DNA of 64,000 nt from an uncultured Parabacteroides sp. (GTDB lineage Bacteria; Bacteroidota; Bacteroidia; Bacteroidales; Tannerellaceae), in assembly GCA_944325335.1 (NCBI GenBank), contig CALUZR010000002.1, positions 45,544 through 109,543 of the forward strand. The letters run 5' to 3'. Below, piece by piece: positions 1 through 8,275 of this stretch. Both the position numbers and the translations under genes were made by a program. Under the pieces are notes generated by a model. The model saw nothing but the letters and a program-made list of their open reading frames with translations. It had not been told where the DNA came from and made no database searches. Position 1 is the stretch's first letter. The number at the start of each line of letters is the position of its first letter.

Positions 1-523
1 TATATGCCACACCCAATTTCAACAAAACTTCCACAATGCTAATCAGAGCGTATACATCCATTTTCTCGTGTGCAACAATAACTGCATTATATGGAACTTG
101 AATAACTGAAATACAAAAACTGATAACTGCAAAATGAAAAACATAACGAGCTACATCTATTCTGTCAGCCGGTATATTCAGTTGAGTATTCAAAAGCCAA
201 AGACAAAATGTCTCGGCTATCACAGCTACAATTACAGCTATAATGATATGCAAATTAAGAGACATAGAAAATACTCTACACAATAATTCATTATCATTCT
301 TAGCCATATAGAAGTTAAAAAAACGTTGCGTAGCCATAGACATCGCACTATTCATAAAACCAAATAATGTAACTGCCCCAGCCACTACATTATATACTCC
401 GTAATCCTCCACACCAAGAGCATTTAATACAACTCTTGATGTATAGAGGGTTACAAGCATTATTGCGAACATCCTTATATACAGAAATATCGCATTTTTT
501 GCTATACGTGATTTATTTATCAT
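1..523 (-). CDS. Wzx-type polysaccharide flippase, N-terminal part (runs off the left edge)
   Basis: An open frame begins with ATG at 523 and stays open to base 1, so only about 174 N-terminal residues are present. The protein starts MINKSRIAKNAIFLYIRM and continues through TSRVVLNALGVEDYGVYNV, which I recognise as the beginning of Bacteroidales oligosaccharide-repeat flippases of the MOP/MATE-like superfamily. At least four hydrophobic membrane segments are visible. Such proteins move lipid-linked repeat units across the inner membrane for capsule or O-antigen assembly. It lies 21 bp downstream of the UDP-sugar dehydrogenase gene on the same strand, which fits a polysaccharide operon. Family assignment is strong; the transported glycan is unknown. 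Confidence 0.85.
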   Translation of the reverse strand, partial: MINKSRIAKNAIFLYIRMFAIMLVTLYTSRVVLNALGVEDYGVYNVVAGAVTLFGFMNSAMSMATQRFFNFYMAKNDNELLCRVFSMSLNLHIIIAVIVAVIAETFCLWLLNTQLNIPADRIDVARYVFHFAVISFCISVIQVPYNAVIVAHEKMDVYALISIVEVLLKLGVAY

Positions 524-544
524 ATCACCCATAGCCCATTATCT

Positions 545-1813
545 TTACAATCTCCCATCCACAGTCTGCCTATCAAGGAAGACTTTCACATCAAACACCA
601 CATGTTTCTCATGAAGCAGCGAAAGTACATCCAAATTTTTAAACTTCTCATGTGCTACAGCCAAGATAGCCGTATCAAACTTTTGATTAGGAAGTTCATT
701 CGTTATCTCAATTCCATACTCATGCTTGGCAATGGATGGATCTGCCCAAGGGTCGTAAATCGTTATATTCACATTGTATTCTTTTAATGCTTTGTAGATA
801 TCTACCACTTTGGTATTACGCACATCCGGACAATTCTCTTTAAAGGTAAAGCCAAGAATCAAAATATCAGAATCCAATACTTGAATACCTTTTTTCAACA
901 TCAATTTAATGGTTTCATTCGCTACATATTCGCCCATTCCATCGTTCATCCGACGACCTGCCAAGATGATTTCCGGATTATAACCGTGACGTTGTGCACA
1001 TTGAGCTAAATAATAAGGATCCACACCGATACAATGACCACCCACCAATCCCGGTTTAAAGGGTAAGAAGTTCCATTTCGTAGATGCAGCCTCCAATACA
1101 TCTTGCGTATCAATACCCATCTTATTGAAAATCTTGGATAGTTCGTTCACGAAAGCGATGTTGATATCACGCTGCGAGTTCTCAATGACTTTTGCAGCTT
1201 CAGCCACCTTGATACTTGGAGCTAAATGTGTTCCGGCAGTAATCACCGAAGCGTACACTTCATTTACTTTTTTCCCGATTTCAGGCGTTGAACCGGAAGT
1301 TACTTTCTTAATCTTTTCTACCGTATGCAACTTATCGCCCGGATTGATGCGTTCTGGTGAATAACCGGCAAAGAAATCCTCGTTAAACTTCAATCCGGAA
1401 ACCTTTTCCACAACCGGAATACATTCATCCTCGGTCACACCTGGATAAACCGTTGATTCGTACACCACTATATCACCTTTTGAAATGACTTTACCTACTG
1501 TGGTACTTGCTCCATAAAGCGGTGTTAAATCCGGATTATTGTTTTCATCTACAGGCGTTGGAACAGCCACCACGTAGAAATTACAATCACGAATATCCTC
1601 CATATTTGCAGTACAAATAAATCCGTTTTGAATGGCACTTTGCAACAATTCGTCTGATACTTCCAATGTAGCGTCGTGTCCTGCCATCAAAGCCTTTACA
1701 CGTGCCGGATTCATATCAAAACCAATTGTTTTATACTTTGTAGAGAACAAACGAGCCAAAGGAAGCCCTACATAGCCTAAGCCTATAACGGCTATCTTCA
1801 CTTCTGTATTCAT
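545..1813 (-). CDS. UDP-N-acetylhexosamine 6-dehydrogenase (TviB/WbpO-like nucleotide-sugar dehydrogenase)
   Basis: This 422-residue protein oxidises the C6 hydroxyl of a UDP-N-acetylhexosamine to the uronic acid using NAD+. The N-terminal Rossmann motif GLGYVG is at residues 11-16 and the catalytic cysteine is Cys261 in [15 protein letters not shown], followed by a C-terminal UDP-binding domain. Length is normal for the UDP-glucose/UDP-ManNAc dehydrogenase family. The adjoining 4-epimerase (12 bp upstream) reproduces the TviB-TviC / WbpO-WbpP pair that makes UDP-GalNAcA-type precursors, so the substrate is probably UDP-GlcNAc or UDP-GalNAc; that choice is inference. It is followed by the flippase, so it belongs to a surface-polysaccharide operon. 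Confidence 0.9.
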   Translation of the reverse strand: MNTEVKIAVIGLGYVGLPLARLFSTKYKTIGFDMNPARVKALMAGHDATLEVSDELLQSAIQNGFICTANMEDIRDCNFYVVAVPTPVDENNNPDLTPLYGASTTVGKVISKGDIVVYESTVYPGVTEDECIPVVEKVSGLKFNEDFFAGYSPERINPGDKLHTVEKIKKVTSGSTPEIGKKVNEVYASVITAGTHLAPSIKVAEAAKVIENSQRDINIAFVNELSKIFNKMGIDTQDVLEAASTKWNFLPFKPGLVGGHCIGVDPYYLAQCAQRHGYNPEIILAGRRMNDGMGEYVANETIKLMLKKGIQVLDSDILILGFTFKENCPDVRNTKVVDIYKALKEYNVNITIYDPWADPSIAKHEYGIEITNELPNQKFDTAILAVAHEKFKNLDVLSLLHEKHVVFDVKVFLDRQTVDGRL

Positions 1814-1825
1814 ATATTTCTGATT

Positions 1826-2794
1826 TTATAAATTCTCCCAATACCACTTAACCGCCTCTTTCAAACCCTGCTTCATGCTAAACTGCGGATTATAACCTAA
1901 CAAGTTCTTCGCTTTATCCACACAAGCTAATGAATGAGGTATATCACCTGCACGATTCGGTCCATGCGTAGGCTCAATCTTAGCTATTTCCGGATCAAAC
2001 TCTGATAAGTATTCTTTCAGATAAGCGACCAACTGATTAAGCGTCGTCCGTTCACCAAAAGCAGTATTATAAATCTGATTGACCGCATCCGGATTAGTCG
2101 TTGTCAAAGCCAGTTGATTCATTTGAATCACATTGTCGATATAAGTAAAGTCGCGGCTATACTCGCCATCCCCATTAATGTTAGGAACTTCATGCGCCAT
2201 AAATTTCTTTACAAAAAGAGGGATAACAGCGGCGTATGCCCCAAATGGATCTTGGCGACGGCCAAAGACATTGAAATACCTCAAACCGATATATTCAAAT
2301 CCGTATGTACGAGCAAACACATCGGCATATAATTCATCCACATATTTCGTAATAGCATACGGAGAAAGCGGCTTGCCAATTACATCTTCTACTTTCGGTA
2401 ATGTTTGACTATCACCATACGTAGAAGAGCTTGCCGCAAAGACAAAACGCCTGATTCCGGCATCACGAGAAGCAACAATCATATTCAAGAAACCACCAAT
2501 ATTAACTTCATTCGTGGTAATCGGATCTTTGATGGAACGAGGAACGGAACCTAACGCAGCCTCATGCAACACATATTCCATACCTTCCACCGCCTTTTGG
2601 CAATCTACCAAATTTCGGATGTCACCTACTTGCAACTGAAAAGTTTCCGGATACTTCTCCAACAACGGAAAAATATTCTCCGGTTTACCTGTCGTGAAAT
2701 TGTCCAGACAACGGACAATATGACCTCCTTGCAATAAATACTCACAAAGATTGGATCCGATGAAACCGGCTCCACCTGTTACTAAGATTTTCAT
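1826..2794 (-). CDS. UDP-N-acetylglucosamine 4-epimerase (TviC/WbpP-like SDR epimerase)
   Basis: A 322-residue extended short-chain dehydrogenase/reductase. The NAD-binding motif TGGAGFIG is at residues 6-13, the Ser cluster AASSSTYG near 121-127, and the catalytic pair Tyr146/Lys150 lies in SPYAITKYVDELY. The sequence around RYFNVFGRRQDPFGAYAAVIP is characteristic of the WbpP/TviC group, which interconverts UDP-GlcNAc and UDP-GalNAc. It directly precedes the UDP-sugar dehydrogenase gene with a 12-bp gap, so the two probably act in sequence in the cytoplasm to supply an acidic amino sugar for the polysaccharide. Substrate specificity is inferred from this pairing. Confidence 0.9.
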   Translation of the reverse strand: MKILVTGGAGFIGSNLCEYLLQGGHIVRCLDNFTTGKPENIFPLLEKYPETFQLQVGDIRNLVDCQKAVEGMEYVLHEAALGSVPRSIKDPITTNEVNIGGFLNMIVASRDAGIRRFVFAASSSTYGDSQTLPKVEDVIGKPLSPYAITKYVDELYADVFARTYGFEYIGLRYFNVFGRRQDPFGAYAAVIPLFVKKFMAHEVPNINGDGEYSRDFTYIDNVIQMNQLALTTTNPDAVNQIYNTAFGERTTLNQLVAYLKEYLSEFDPEIAKIEPTHGPNRAGDIPHSLACVDKAKNLLGYNPQFSMKQGLKEAVKWYWENL

Positions 2795-2826
2795 TGAATT
2801 AATATGTATTATTCCTTTATTGACAC

Positions 2827-3378
2827 TTACCCTATTTTCTCCATCTTCTCCAAAAATGCTTCAGAAAAGATGGTTACACAATCATCATTCTCCACCAAAT
2901 AATCTTTATCTCTGATTAAGAATACCGCACTCATATTCGTAAGGTGCGCTTGCTTAATCCATTGATAATAGGGAGTAAGATGATCTTTGATTTGATTGAT
3001 TTTTGTATTATCCGATTCATGTAATACAATGGTTAAAAAGCCCGTTTTTTCTTTTTGCAGGAAATAAGCGGCTTTCATTAGGCAACCTACAAACATCTTC
3101 CGGTTTGTATTGTTTTCGGATTCCAATATGATGTATCGATTACCATTCTTCAAGACGTAATCAGGCATATAACCCGGCATGATCTCTCCGCCTTTTCTCC
3201 AAGGTTCATAACCTGGAGCTTTATGCGGCAAATGTTTAAATGTATAATCTGATATTGCTTTCTCAGTAGCTCCCATTGCAATATGAATTAAATAGTATAA
3301 ACTACCAAACGTATTTCCAAACACATCTTTCACCAAGCGCCCATTCATCGTTGAACCCAATATCAACATGCTAGTCAA
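2827..3378 (-). CDS. Hypothetical protein with a possible degenerate PD-(D/E)XK core
   Basis: A 183-residue protein I do not recognise. It has no signal peptide and no membrane segment. The stretch PDYVLKNGNRYIILESENN resembles the beta-hairpin core of restriction-like folds (Asp, spacer, Glu-x-Lys), but the final Lys is Glu here, so activity is doubtful; this reading is inference. It sits 32 bp upstream of the capsule epimerase gene on the same strand, and a 78-bp hairpin repeat lies just upstream of it. Alternative Met codons exist near the N-terminus (Met4, Met11). Confidence 0.6.
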   Translation of the reverse strand: MTSMLILGSTMNGRLVKDVFGNTFGSLYYLIHIAMGATEKAISDYTFKHLPHKAPGYEPWRKGGEIMPGYMPDYVLKNGNRYIILESENNTNRKMFVGCLMKAAYFLQKEKTGFLTIVLHESDNTKINQIKDHLTPYYQWIKQAHLTNMSAVFLIRDKDYLVENDDCVTIFSEAFLEKMEKIG

Positions 3379-3450
3379 ATGGTTAAAGATATGTTTTGAA
3401 ATTATATAGGTAGAAAGTCCAAATTATATACTATCTTTTCCTGATTTCAA

Positions 3451-3487
3451 GCCGTCGTTCTTCGGGTTTACACCGTCGTTTTCCCTA
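3451..3487. repeat. Two degenerate 21-bp repeats with CCGTCGTT core
   Basis: CCGTCGTT occurs at 3452 and again exactly 21 bp later at 3473, each in a similar context. The same core (ACGCCGTC) recurs at 21100, 46672-46722 and 49221-49256. No function is known to me. Confidence 0.5.
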
Positions 3488-3500
3488 AAGAGTTTTATCA

Positions 3501-3578
3501 TTCTTTTGTCTTGATACAAAAGAACCAAAAAATCAAGAAATCTCGGATAACTCGCTGCGCTCAGACAGCCGAGATTTC
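3501..3578 (-). repeat. 78-bp double-hairpin repeat, copy 1
   Basis: Copy 1 of an element also found at 7011, 7791, 8601, 9493 and 9785. Hairpin 1 pairs TTCTTTTGT with ACAAAAGAA around a 6-nt loop; hairpin 2 pairs GAAATCTCGG with CCGAGATTTC around about 22 nt. Read on the minus strand, hairpin 2 is followed by a T-rich stretch, so it could terminate transcription coming from the SIR2-like gene, whose stop codon is 70 bp away. Confidence 0.9.
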
Positions 3579-3648
3579 ATTTTTTTACACATCGGGTTCA
3601 TTTTTATCTGTGCACATGCTTAGCAAGAATCCGTATTAAATCATATAC

Positions 3649-5058
3649 TTATTCTATCCATTCCCCCAAGTCTATCTTCTCCAAATCCGCACCAATTACC
3701 ATAATCCGATTGTCATACTTTCTTGCAGGATGTCCTTGCACATGCAGCGTCGTGTATCGGAGTGCAGACTGTTGCAGAGTAGTACAAATGCCTCGGCAAG
3801 CGGCTTCCAAGTCGGGATCGACCACGATGATTTCTGCTTGTCGATTGGCTCGCAACATATCGTTGAAGAAACTATCGCCCGCTTGAAGGGAATGACCCAA
3901 GATAAGGATGCGTTTGGCATGAACAAGGACTTGGGCACTACGATACCAAGTAGTGATATAGCGGTTGGAAATGACCGGTTTCAACTTCAGCGGCGGCATG
4001 AACGAGGGAATGGGAATCGCCACATGTTCCCCTTCGAGGCTTAACTCTCCTGCGAAGCGGTGCTGAAAGAAGTCCGCCAAGTCGAGGGAGTGAAGGTTGT
4101 CCACCTGAAGGTCGTTTTTATTCTCGATATCCACATAATCGACCAGGTTACCGTTGAAGTAAATGGCCGTTGGGGAAACGATAGCCGCCAAAGAGGTGTA
4201 ATTGAACGTAATGACTTGTATCTGTTCCTTGCCTTGCAACTGACTATATAAGGGCAACTGCGACAGGCTTTCCGCAGTAACGGTCAACGCCTGTTCCTCA
4301 TGCACAAGGTAAGCCCAAAGCGTCCATGCGATGTAAAGGTAAGTCTTAATATGTCCTTGCCTATTACTGAAGAAGCCATAGAAATATTGCGCCAAAAGTT
4401 GACCGATATCGAGCAAGTTCGTATAGACATGGCGCAACACGGGGTTCTCGGTGTCATGCAAGCTGGCGTGTAAGATATGTTTGATGATATCCGAGAAAGT
4501 CTTGGTGTAGCTGATATGCGAAAAATCGATAATGGTTCCTTCGGTCGGTTCAATGCCAATCACTTCGCGTATCAACTCTTCCGTCTCTTCATCGATGGAG
4601 GCACCGGCCTTCACATCCGTAATCTTTTGAAAGAGGCGGATGATGAGTTGTCCCATTTTGCGCTGGTGTTCTTCCAAGTTTCCGTTCTCATCCAATTCCC
4701 TACGCAGGTTAGCACAGATGGCATCGCGTTCACGATCCAAGTCATGTGCCAAGCGATCAATGGCATCATCCACAAACTTGTCAAAACGAAAACGCAATCC
4801 TTTGAGCTGTTTACGCAAGGCTATATCTACCGCTTTTCCTTCATCCGTTTCCAGCCAATCGGTTATCTTGGGTATCAAGCTGCCTGTCGTTGGGAATCCA
4901 ACAGCCACATCAGCCCCTGCTCCCAAAACAACTACCGTGCGGGCTGCAGCAGGTTCCACAGACGGAACTTGCTGGCCGTAATAATAGTTCTGAATGGCGT
5001 GGGTAGCAGCTGGGTTTAGCTGCGAATGGCCACCTTGAATCTCTATGTTTGTTTGCAT
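3649..5058 (-). CDS. Stand-alone SIR2-like protein, candidate NAD-dependent defence effector
   Basis: A 469-residue protein with a SIR2-type nucleotide-binding start, VVVLGAGADVAVGFPTTG (42-59), a TFNY motif (284-287) in the place of the family's TxN motif, and a late LILGHSLQAGD segment (385-395) resembling the end of the Rossmann domain. Residues 90-260 form an all-helical insert. SIR2-like domains of this type act as NAD hydrolases in several anti-phage systems. The usual catalytic His-Gly appears to be Asn-Gly in IYFNGNLVDY (299-308), so it may be altered or inactive. Residues 1-28 (HSQLNPAATHAIQNYYYG) look like an N-terminal tag seen on some prokaryotic immune effectors; this is inference. 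It has no obvious partner gene, and lies among toxin-antitoxin and nuclease genes. Confidence 0.75.
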   Translation of the reverse strand: MQTNIEIQGGHSQLNPAATHAIQNYYYGQQVPSVEPAAARTVVVLGAGADVAVGFPTTGSLIPKITDWLETDEGKAVDIALRKQLKGLRFRFDKFVDDAIDRLAHDLDRERDAICANLRRELDENGNLEEHQRKMGQLIIRLFQKITDVKAGASIDEETEELIREVIGIEPTEGTIIDFSHISYTKTFSDIIKHILHASLHDTENPVLRHVYTNLLDIGQLLAQYFYGFFSNRQGHIKTYLYIAWTLWAYLVHEEQALTVTAESLSQLPLYSQLQGKEQIQVITFNYTSLAAIVSPTAIYFNGNLVDYVDIENKNDLQVDNLHSLDLADFFQHRFAGELSLEGEHVAIPIPSFMPPLKLKPVISNRYITTWYRSAQVLVHAKRILILGHSLQAGDSFFNDMLRANRQAEIIVVDPDLEAACRGICTTLQQSALRYTTLHVQGHPARKYDNRIMVIGADLEKIDLGEWIE

Positions 5059-5080
5059 AGTCCAATTACGATTTTCAGGC

Positions 5081-5170
5081 AGTAATACTTACTTTATCCT
5101 CAAAGTATATCTTACTTTATCTGGGAAATATATCTTCAATAATCGATACAGTAGTACTTACTATATCCAT
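5081..5170. repeat. Four degenerate 23-bp repeats upstream of the SIR2-like gene
   Basis: A TACTTACTTTATC-like unit recurs with its reference C at 5088, 5111, 5134 and 5157, a spacing of exactly 23 bp. The array fills most of the space in front of the SIR2-like gene start (5058), where a promoter or operator would be expected. Confidence 0.6.
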
Positions 5171-5183
5171 TGAGGGTGAAATC

Positions 5184-5265
5184 AAACACAGAGGCACGGA
5201 GGCACAGAGAATTTAGCAAGGAAATCAACGAAATAAAAACTCCGTGTTTCCGTGTCTCTGTGTTT
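5184..5265 (-). terminator. Long inverted repeat, possible terminator of the AAA-ATPase gene
   Basis: About 26 nt starting AAACACAGAGGCACGGAG pair with a second arm ending CTCTGTGTTT, with roughly 22 matches, separated by about 30 nt. It begins 28 bp past the stop codon of the AAA-ATPase gene. Similar CACGGAG-type inverted repeats lie at 49076-49136 and 63814-63888. Confidence 0.55.
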
Positions 5266-5293
5266 AAATCCTTTCTCCTTGAACTCTTACTTT

Positions 5294-6841
5294 TTATTCC
5301 TCTTCCACCACCCATTTCTCCACCGTCCTCGTCTCGGACGAGAAGTTGGCTCCAATCAGAAAGAGCTTACGACTATCTGTCTGGAAAGGACGGGCATATT
5401 GGTTGTCCTTGATTTGTTGGAGCGCCTCATCGGCGGACTTATCCAACTTCAACTCGAAGATATACACATAGTCCGGTGTCTGGATGGTCACATCCATACG
5501 TCCTTGGCTTGTGGCCTGTTCCACCTGGACATTGTAGCCCAACATCATGAAGATCAAGTAAAGGGTGTTCTGAAAATGTACTTCCTTATCACCACCCGCC
5601 AACAGGTAGGATTTGCCTGCCAGCATGGTCTGAAGAGCCTTCATCAAGTCATCCGGACGACCTTGGCGAACGGCGGCGGTCAATCTATTCAGGTAACTCT
5701 TTACGCTCGACTTCAGAAGGGAGGTATAATAAGGTACCAGAAAATTAAAGAAGCCACGTTCTACCTCCCGATTGGGGAAATCCAAACGATAACCCATCTC
5801 CGGGTCGTAGCCTGAAAGGGTAAGATAACCGCTCTGGAAAAGGACAGGAATTGGATCGGCATAATCATCGTCCACACTTTGCAAAGCGGAATCATCCACA
5901 TAAAGCCCCTTCAACTCTTTCAAGTCATAATCGTTTTGTTGCAGCAGCTTCACCAAGAAAGTAGGCGTACCCGTACGGAACCAATAGTCTTGGAACAGCT
6001 TGTACTGAAACGTGTTCAACAGACTGAAGGGATTGTAAATACCCACTGTGTTCGGATAAAAATGATAACCATCATATTGTTCACGCAACTTCTCACAAAC
6101 CTGTTCATAGGCCATACCATTGGCTGAAGCCAACTCTTGGAGGGATTCCTCAAAATATTCATGCAATTCCTTTTCCGATATGCCGCAGATATCTGCATAA
6201 TCCGGAATCATGGAAATATCTTGTAAGTTGTTCAAGTCACTGAAGATGCTTACATGGCTGAACCGACTGACACCTGTGAGGAAGGCGAAGCGGATATACT
6301 GGTCTTGCGACTTCAACACACCGAAAAAGGCTTTGAGTGTGTTCCGGTAGGCTTCGTGCAACTCTTTGCGGTCAATCGTGCTCAGCAAAGGCTTGTCGTA
6401 TTCATCGATCAGTACCACCACCTGTTTACCCGTTTGCTCGAAAGCCCGGCGGATAACGCCCTTGAAACGTAAGGAAAGCGTCGCCTCGTTCGGATTACTG
6501 CCATAAGCCCTCTCCCACCGAGCCAGTGTCTCGTTCAACACCTGATCCAGATTGTCGGGCGTACTATATTTATCCACATTCAAATCCAAATGCAGCACAG
6601 GATACGATTTCCATTCCGTTTCCAGGCGCTCCAAAGTCAACCCTTCAAATAGTTCTTTCTTGCCTTGGAAGTAGGCTTCCAGTGTGGAGATAAGCAACGA
6701 CTTGCCAAAGCGGCGGGGACGGCTGAGAAAATAATAACAGCCTTGCGAGACCAATTGGTAAACTTGCGCGGTCTTGTCCACATACACAAAACCTCCTTTG
6801 CGTATTTTCTCAAATTGTTGTATGCCTATCGGGTATTTCAT
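5294..6841 (-). CDS. AAA-ATPase-like / PD-(D/E)XK nuclease-like fusion protein
   Basis: A 515-residue member of a very common Bacteroidales family (AAA-ATPase_like domain followed by a PDDEXK_9-type domain). The start MKYPIGIQQFEKIR at 6841 is the family's normal beginning and has AAAGGA 10-15 nt upstream; an in-frame Met 14 codons earlier is less likely. The P-loop region reads SRPRRFGKSLL, followed by VVLIDEYDKPLL (Walker B-like). The C-terminal part carries GRMDVTIQTPDYVYIFELKLDK, a D...ExK nuclease-like core. The function is not established; many genomes carry numerous copies. It lies between hairpin repeat copy 2 and the inverted repeat at 5184. Confidence 0.85.
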   Translation of the reverse strand: MKYPIGIQQFEKIRKGGFVYVDKTAQVYQLVSQGCYYFLSRPRRFGKSLLISTLEAYFQGKKELFEGLTLERLETEWKSYPVLHLDLNVDKYSTPDNLDQVLNETLARWERAYGSNPNEATLSLRFKGVIRRAFEQTGKQVVVLIDEYDKPLLSTIDRKELHEAYRNTLKAFFGVLKSQDQYIRFAFLTGVSRFSHVSIFSDLNNLQDISMIPDYADICGISEKELHEYFEESLQELASANGMAYEQVCEKLREQYDGYHFYPNTVGIYNPFSLLNTFQYKLFQDYWFRTGTPTFLVKLLQQNDYDLKELKGLYVDDSALQSVDDDYADPIPVLFQSGYLTLSGYDPEMGYRLDFPNREVERGFFNFLVPYYTSLLKSSVKSYLNRLTAAVRQGRPDDLMKALQTMLAGKSYLLAGGDKEVHFQNTLYLIFMMLGYNVQVEQATSQGRMDVTIQTPDYVYIFELKLDKSADEALQQIKDNQYARPFQTDSRKLFLIGANFSSETRTVEKWVVEEE

Positions 6842-7010
6842 GCTTATTTTCCTTTCGCTAAAAATTACCGGGGTTATTCCCATTCATATATTGATGGCGA
6901 AGATAACCTTTTATTTCTTCCGAAACAAACAAATGTCAGAAAAACGGCCTTCAATCTATTGGATAATGTGAATGACGCACTCTGTATCGCCGTGTCAAAG
7001 TGCCTTATCA

Positions 7011-7088
7011 TTCTTTTGTCTTGATACAAAAGAACCAAAAAATCAAGAAATCTCGGATAACTCGCTGCGCTCAAACAGCCGAGATTTC
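7011..7088 (-). repeat. 78-bp double-hairpin repeat, copy 2
   Basis: Same element as at 3501, same orientation. It begins 19 bp downstream of the stop codon of HEPN gene 1. Confidence 0.9.
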
Positions 7089-7107
7089 GTTTTTTCTCTC
7101 TATTATA

Positions 7108-7458
7108 TCAATCGATATACTCTTGATAATATTTCTCAATCAGCGGCTTCAGCGCCGGAATATCATTTTCTATTGTATTCCATAACTGAATAGGCTTAAT
7201 TTTATAATATCCATGCACTAATACATGCCGCATTCCCTCTATTACTTCCCATTCTACTTCAGGATGAGCCTCTCGAAATTCTTTCGTCAACATATATACA
7301 GCTTCTCCTATAATTTCTACATGCTTCACAAACCCATAAAATAGAATGGGATCGTTCACGACTTCTGCAAATGGACGTTTATCTTTATTCTCTAACAAAA
7401 TATGGATAGAGTTTAAGATATGCTCCAAGCGTCCTTTATCCTTAATCTTTTCTCTCAT
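7108..7458 (-). CDS. HEPN-domain toxin (DUF86/HepT-like), cassette 1
   Basis: A 116-residue all-helical protein with the HEPN ribonuclease motif R-x4-H-x-Y at Arg77/His82/Tyr84 (RHVLVHGYY). HepT-type proteins are RNases that are neutralised by a partner MNT nucleotidyltransferase, which in studied systems adds AMP to the motif tyrosine. The gene overlaps the partner MNT gene by 17 bp, so the two are translationally coupled. A hairpin repeat follows within 19 bp. All motif residues are intact, so this is the best candidate for a working module in the cluster. Confidence 0.88.
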   Translation of the reverse strand: MREKIKDKGRLEHILNSIHILLENKDKRPFAEVVNDPILFYGFVKHVEIIGEAVYMLTKEFREAHPEVEWEVIEGMRHVLVHGYYKIKPIQLWNTIENDIPALKPLIEKYYQEYID

Positions 7459-7756
7459 AAATCAAAATTCGATCGTGAAGCGCATTGGAAGCGGCAAAAG
7501 GAAGAAGTGAATCTTCTTCTACCAAATCTACCTTGCGATTCAATATTTTAGACAAAGAACACATGATGCGAGAGATGGTAAACAGGGATATTTTATTCGT
7601 ATCGTCATAACGAACCAAAATATCCACATCGCTATCCGGGTTTTCTTCACCTCTGGAATAAGAGCCAAATAACCAAGCACAACGTACCGGTTGTCCCGAT
7701 AAGTAATGCCGGATTTGAGGTAAAAAATTGACTATATATTGATTCAATGCGGCCAT
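7442..7756 (-). CDS. MNT-type nucleotidyltransferase antitoxin, cassette 1
   Basis: A small minimal nucleotidyltransferase (about 104 residues). The catalytic signature GS-x10-D-x-D is seen as GSYSRGEENPDSDVD (Gly31-Ser32, Asp43, Asp45). A longer reading from a GTG at 7774 is possible, but that codon overlaps a TATCTTTG promoter box (7774-7781), so I choose the ATG at 7756. It precedes and overlaps its HEPN partner. In known MntA-HepT pairs the enzyme AMPylates and silences the toxin. Confidence 0.85.
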   Translation of the reverse strand: MAALNQYIVNFLPQIRHYLSGQPVRCAWLFGSYSRGEENPDSDVDILVRYDDTNKISLFTISRIMCSLSKILNRKVDLVEEDSLLPFAASNALHDRILIYERKD

Positions 7757-7773
7757 AATCTGTTTGCTTTCCA

Positions 7774-7781
7774 CAAAGATA
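7774..7781 (-). promoter_or_regulatory. -7 promoter box for MNT/HEPN cassette 1
   Basis: TATCTTTG on the minus strand matches the Bacteroidales -7 box TAnnTTTG. It lies 10 bp from hairpin repeat copy 3, the same distance as in three neighbouring cassettes. I do not see a convincing -33 TTTG. Confidence 0.55.
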
Positions 7782-7790
7782 AAGTTTTTA

Positions 7791-7869
7791 TTCTTTTGTC
7801 TTGATACAAAAGAACCAAAAAAATCAAGAAATCTCGGATAACTCGCTGCGCTCAGACAGCCGAGATTTC
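7791..7869 (-). repeat. 78-bp double-hairpin repeat, copy 3 (79 bp, one extra A)
   Basis: Same element as at 3501, same orientation, with one extra A in the A-run between the hairpins. It starts 25 bp downstream of the HEPN reading frame of cassette 2. Confidence 0.9.
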
Positions 7870-7894
7870 GGATTATTCCAACACGTAGTTTTCT

Positions 7895-8275
7895 TTAAGA
7901 TAATCCTTCATCTTTATCATTTATCAATACCTCATTTAAAGGATATAAGTCATCCTTAATAGTAGAGAAAACAATATCGGCATCTATCTTGAAATAATGA
8001 TGTGCGATCACATCTCGCAACTTCATAATATCACGCCAAGGTATTGACGGGAACAAAGGAAATAATTCTCCTTTAGACAAACGGTCTATCGTCTTGATAC
8101 TCTCTCCTATAAATATCAACTTCATACAAACGCCATCCAAAATAAACATATTATCCGGACTCTATAAGAAATCGTTTGCGGACTTTATGTGAGTGGTACG
8201 TGTTTGTATTACACCTATAGAATCAAGCATTCCATCTATTAGTTCAAGTATCCGATATGCGTTATCTTCAGACAT
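7895..8275 (-). pseudogene. HEPN-domain toxin, cassette 2, interrupted by an in-frame amber codon
   Basis: Reading from ATG at 8275 gives MSEDNAYRILELIDGMLDS and continues in one frame for 127 codons, except that codon 38 (8162-8164) is TAG, between NDFL and SPDNMFILDGV. The expected residue here is probably Leu (TTA/TTG family), one base away. The catalytic half is intact, with R-x4-H-x-Y at codons 87/92/94 (RDVIAHHYF). Translation could restart at Met codon 43 (position 8149), giving an 84-residue N-truncated protein. The frame overlaps the MNT gene by 8 bp, as in a normal operon. Most likely a recently inactivated toxin. Confidence 0.8.

Noticed and set aside
5170..5412. Open frame across the CACGGAG inverted repeat
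   Set aside because: Low-complexity product, overlaps the end of the AAA-ATPase gene on the other strand.
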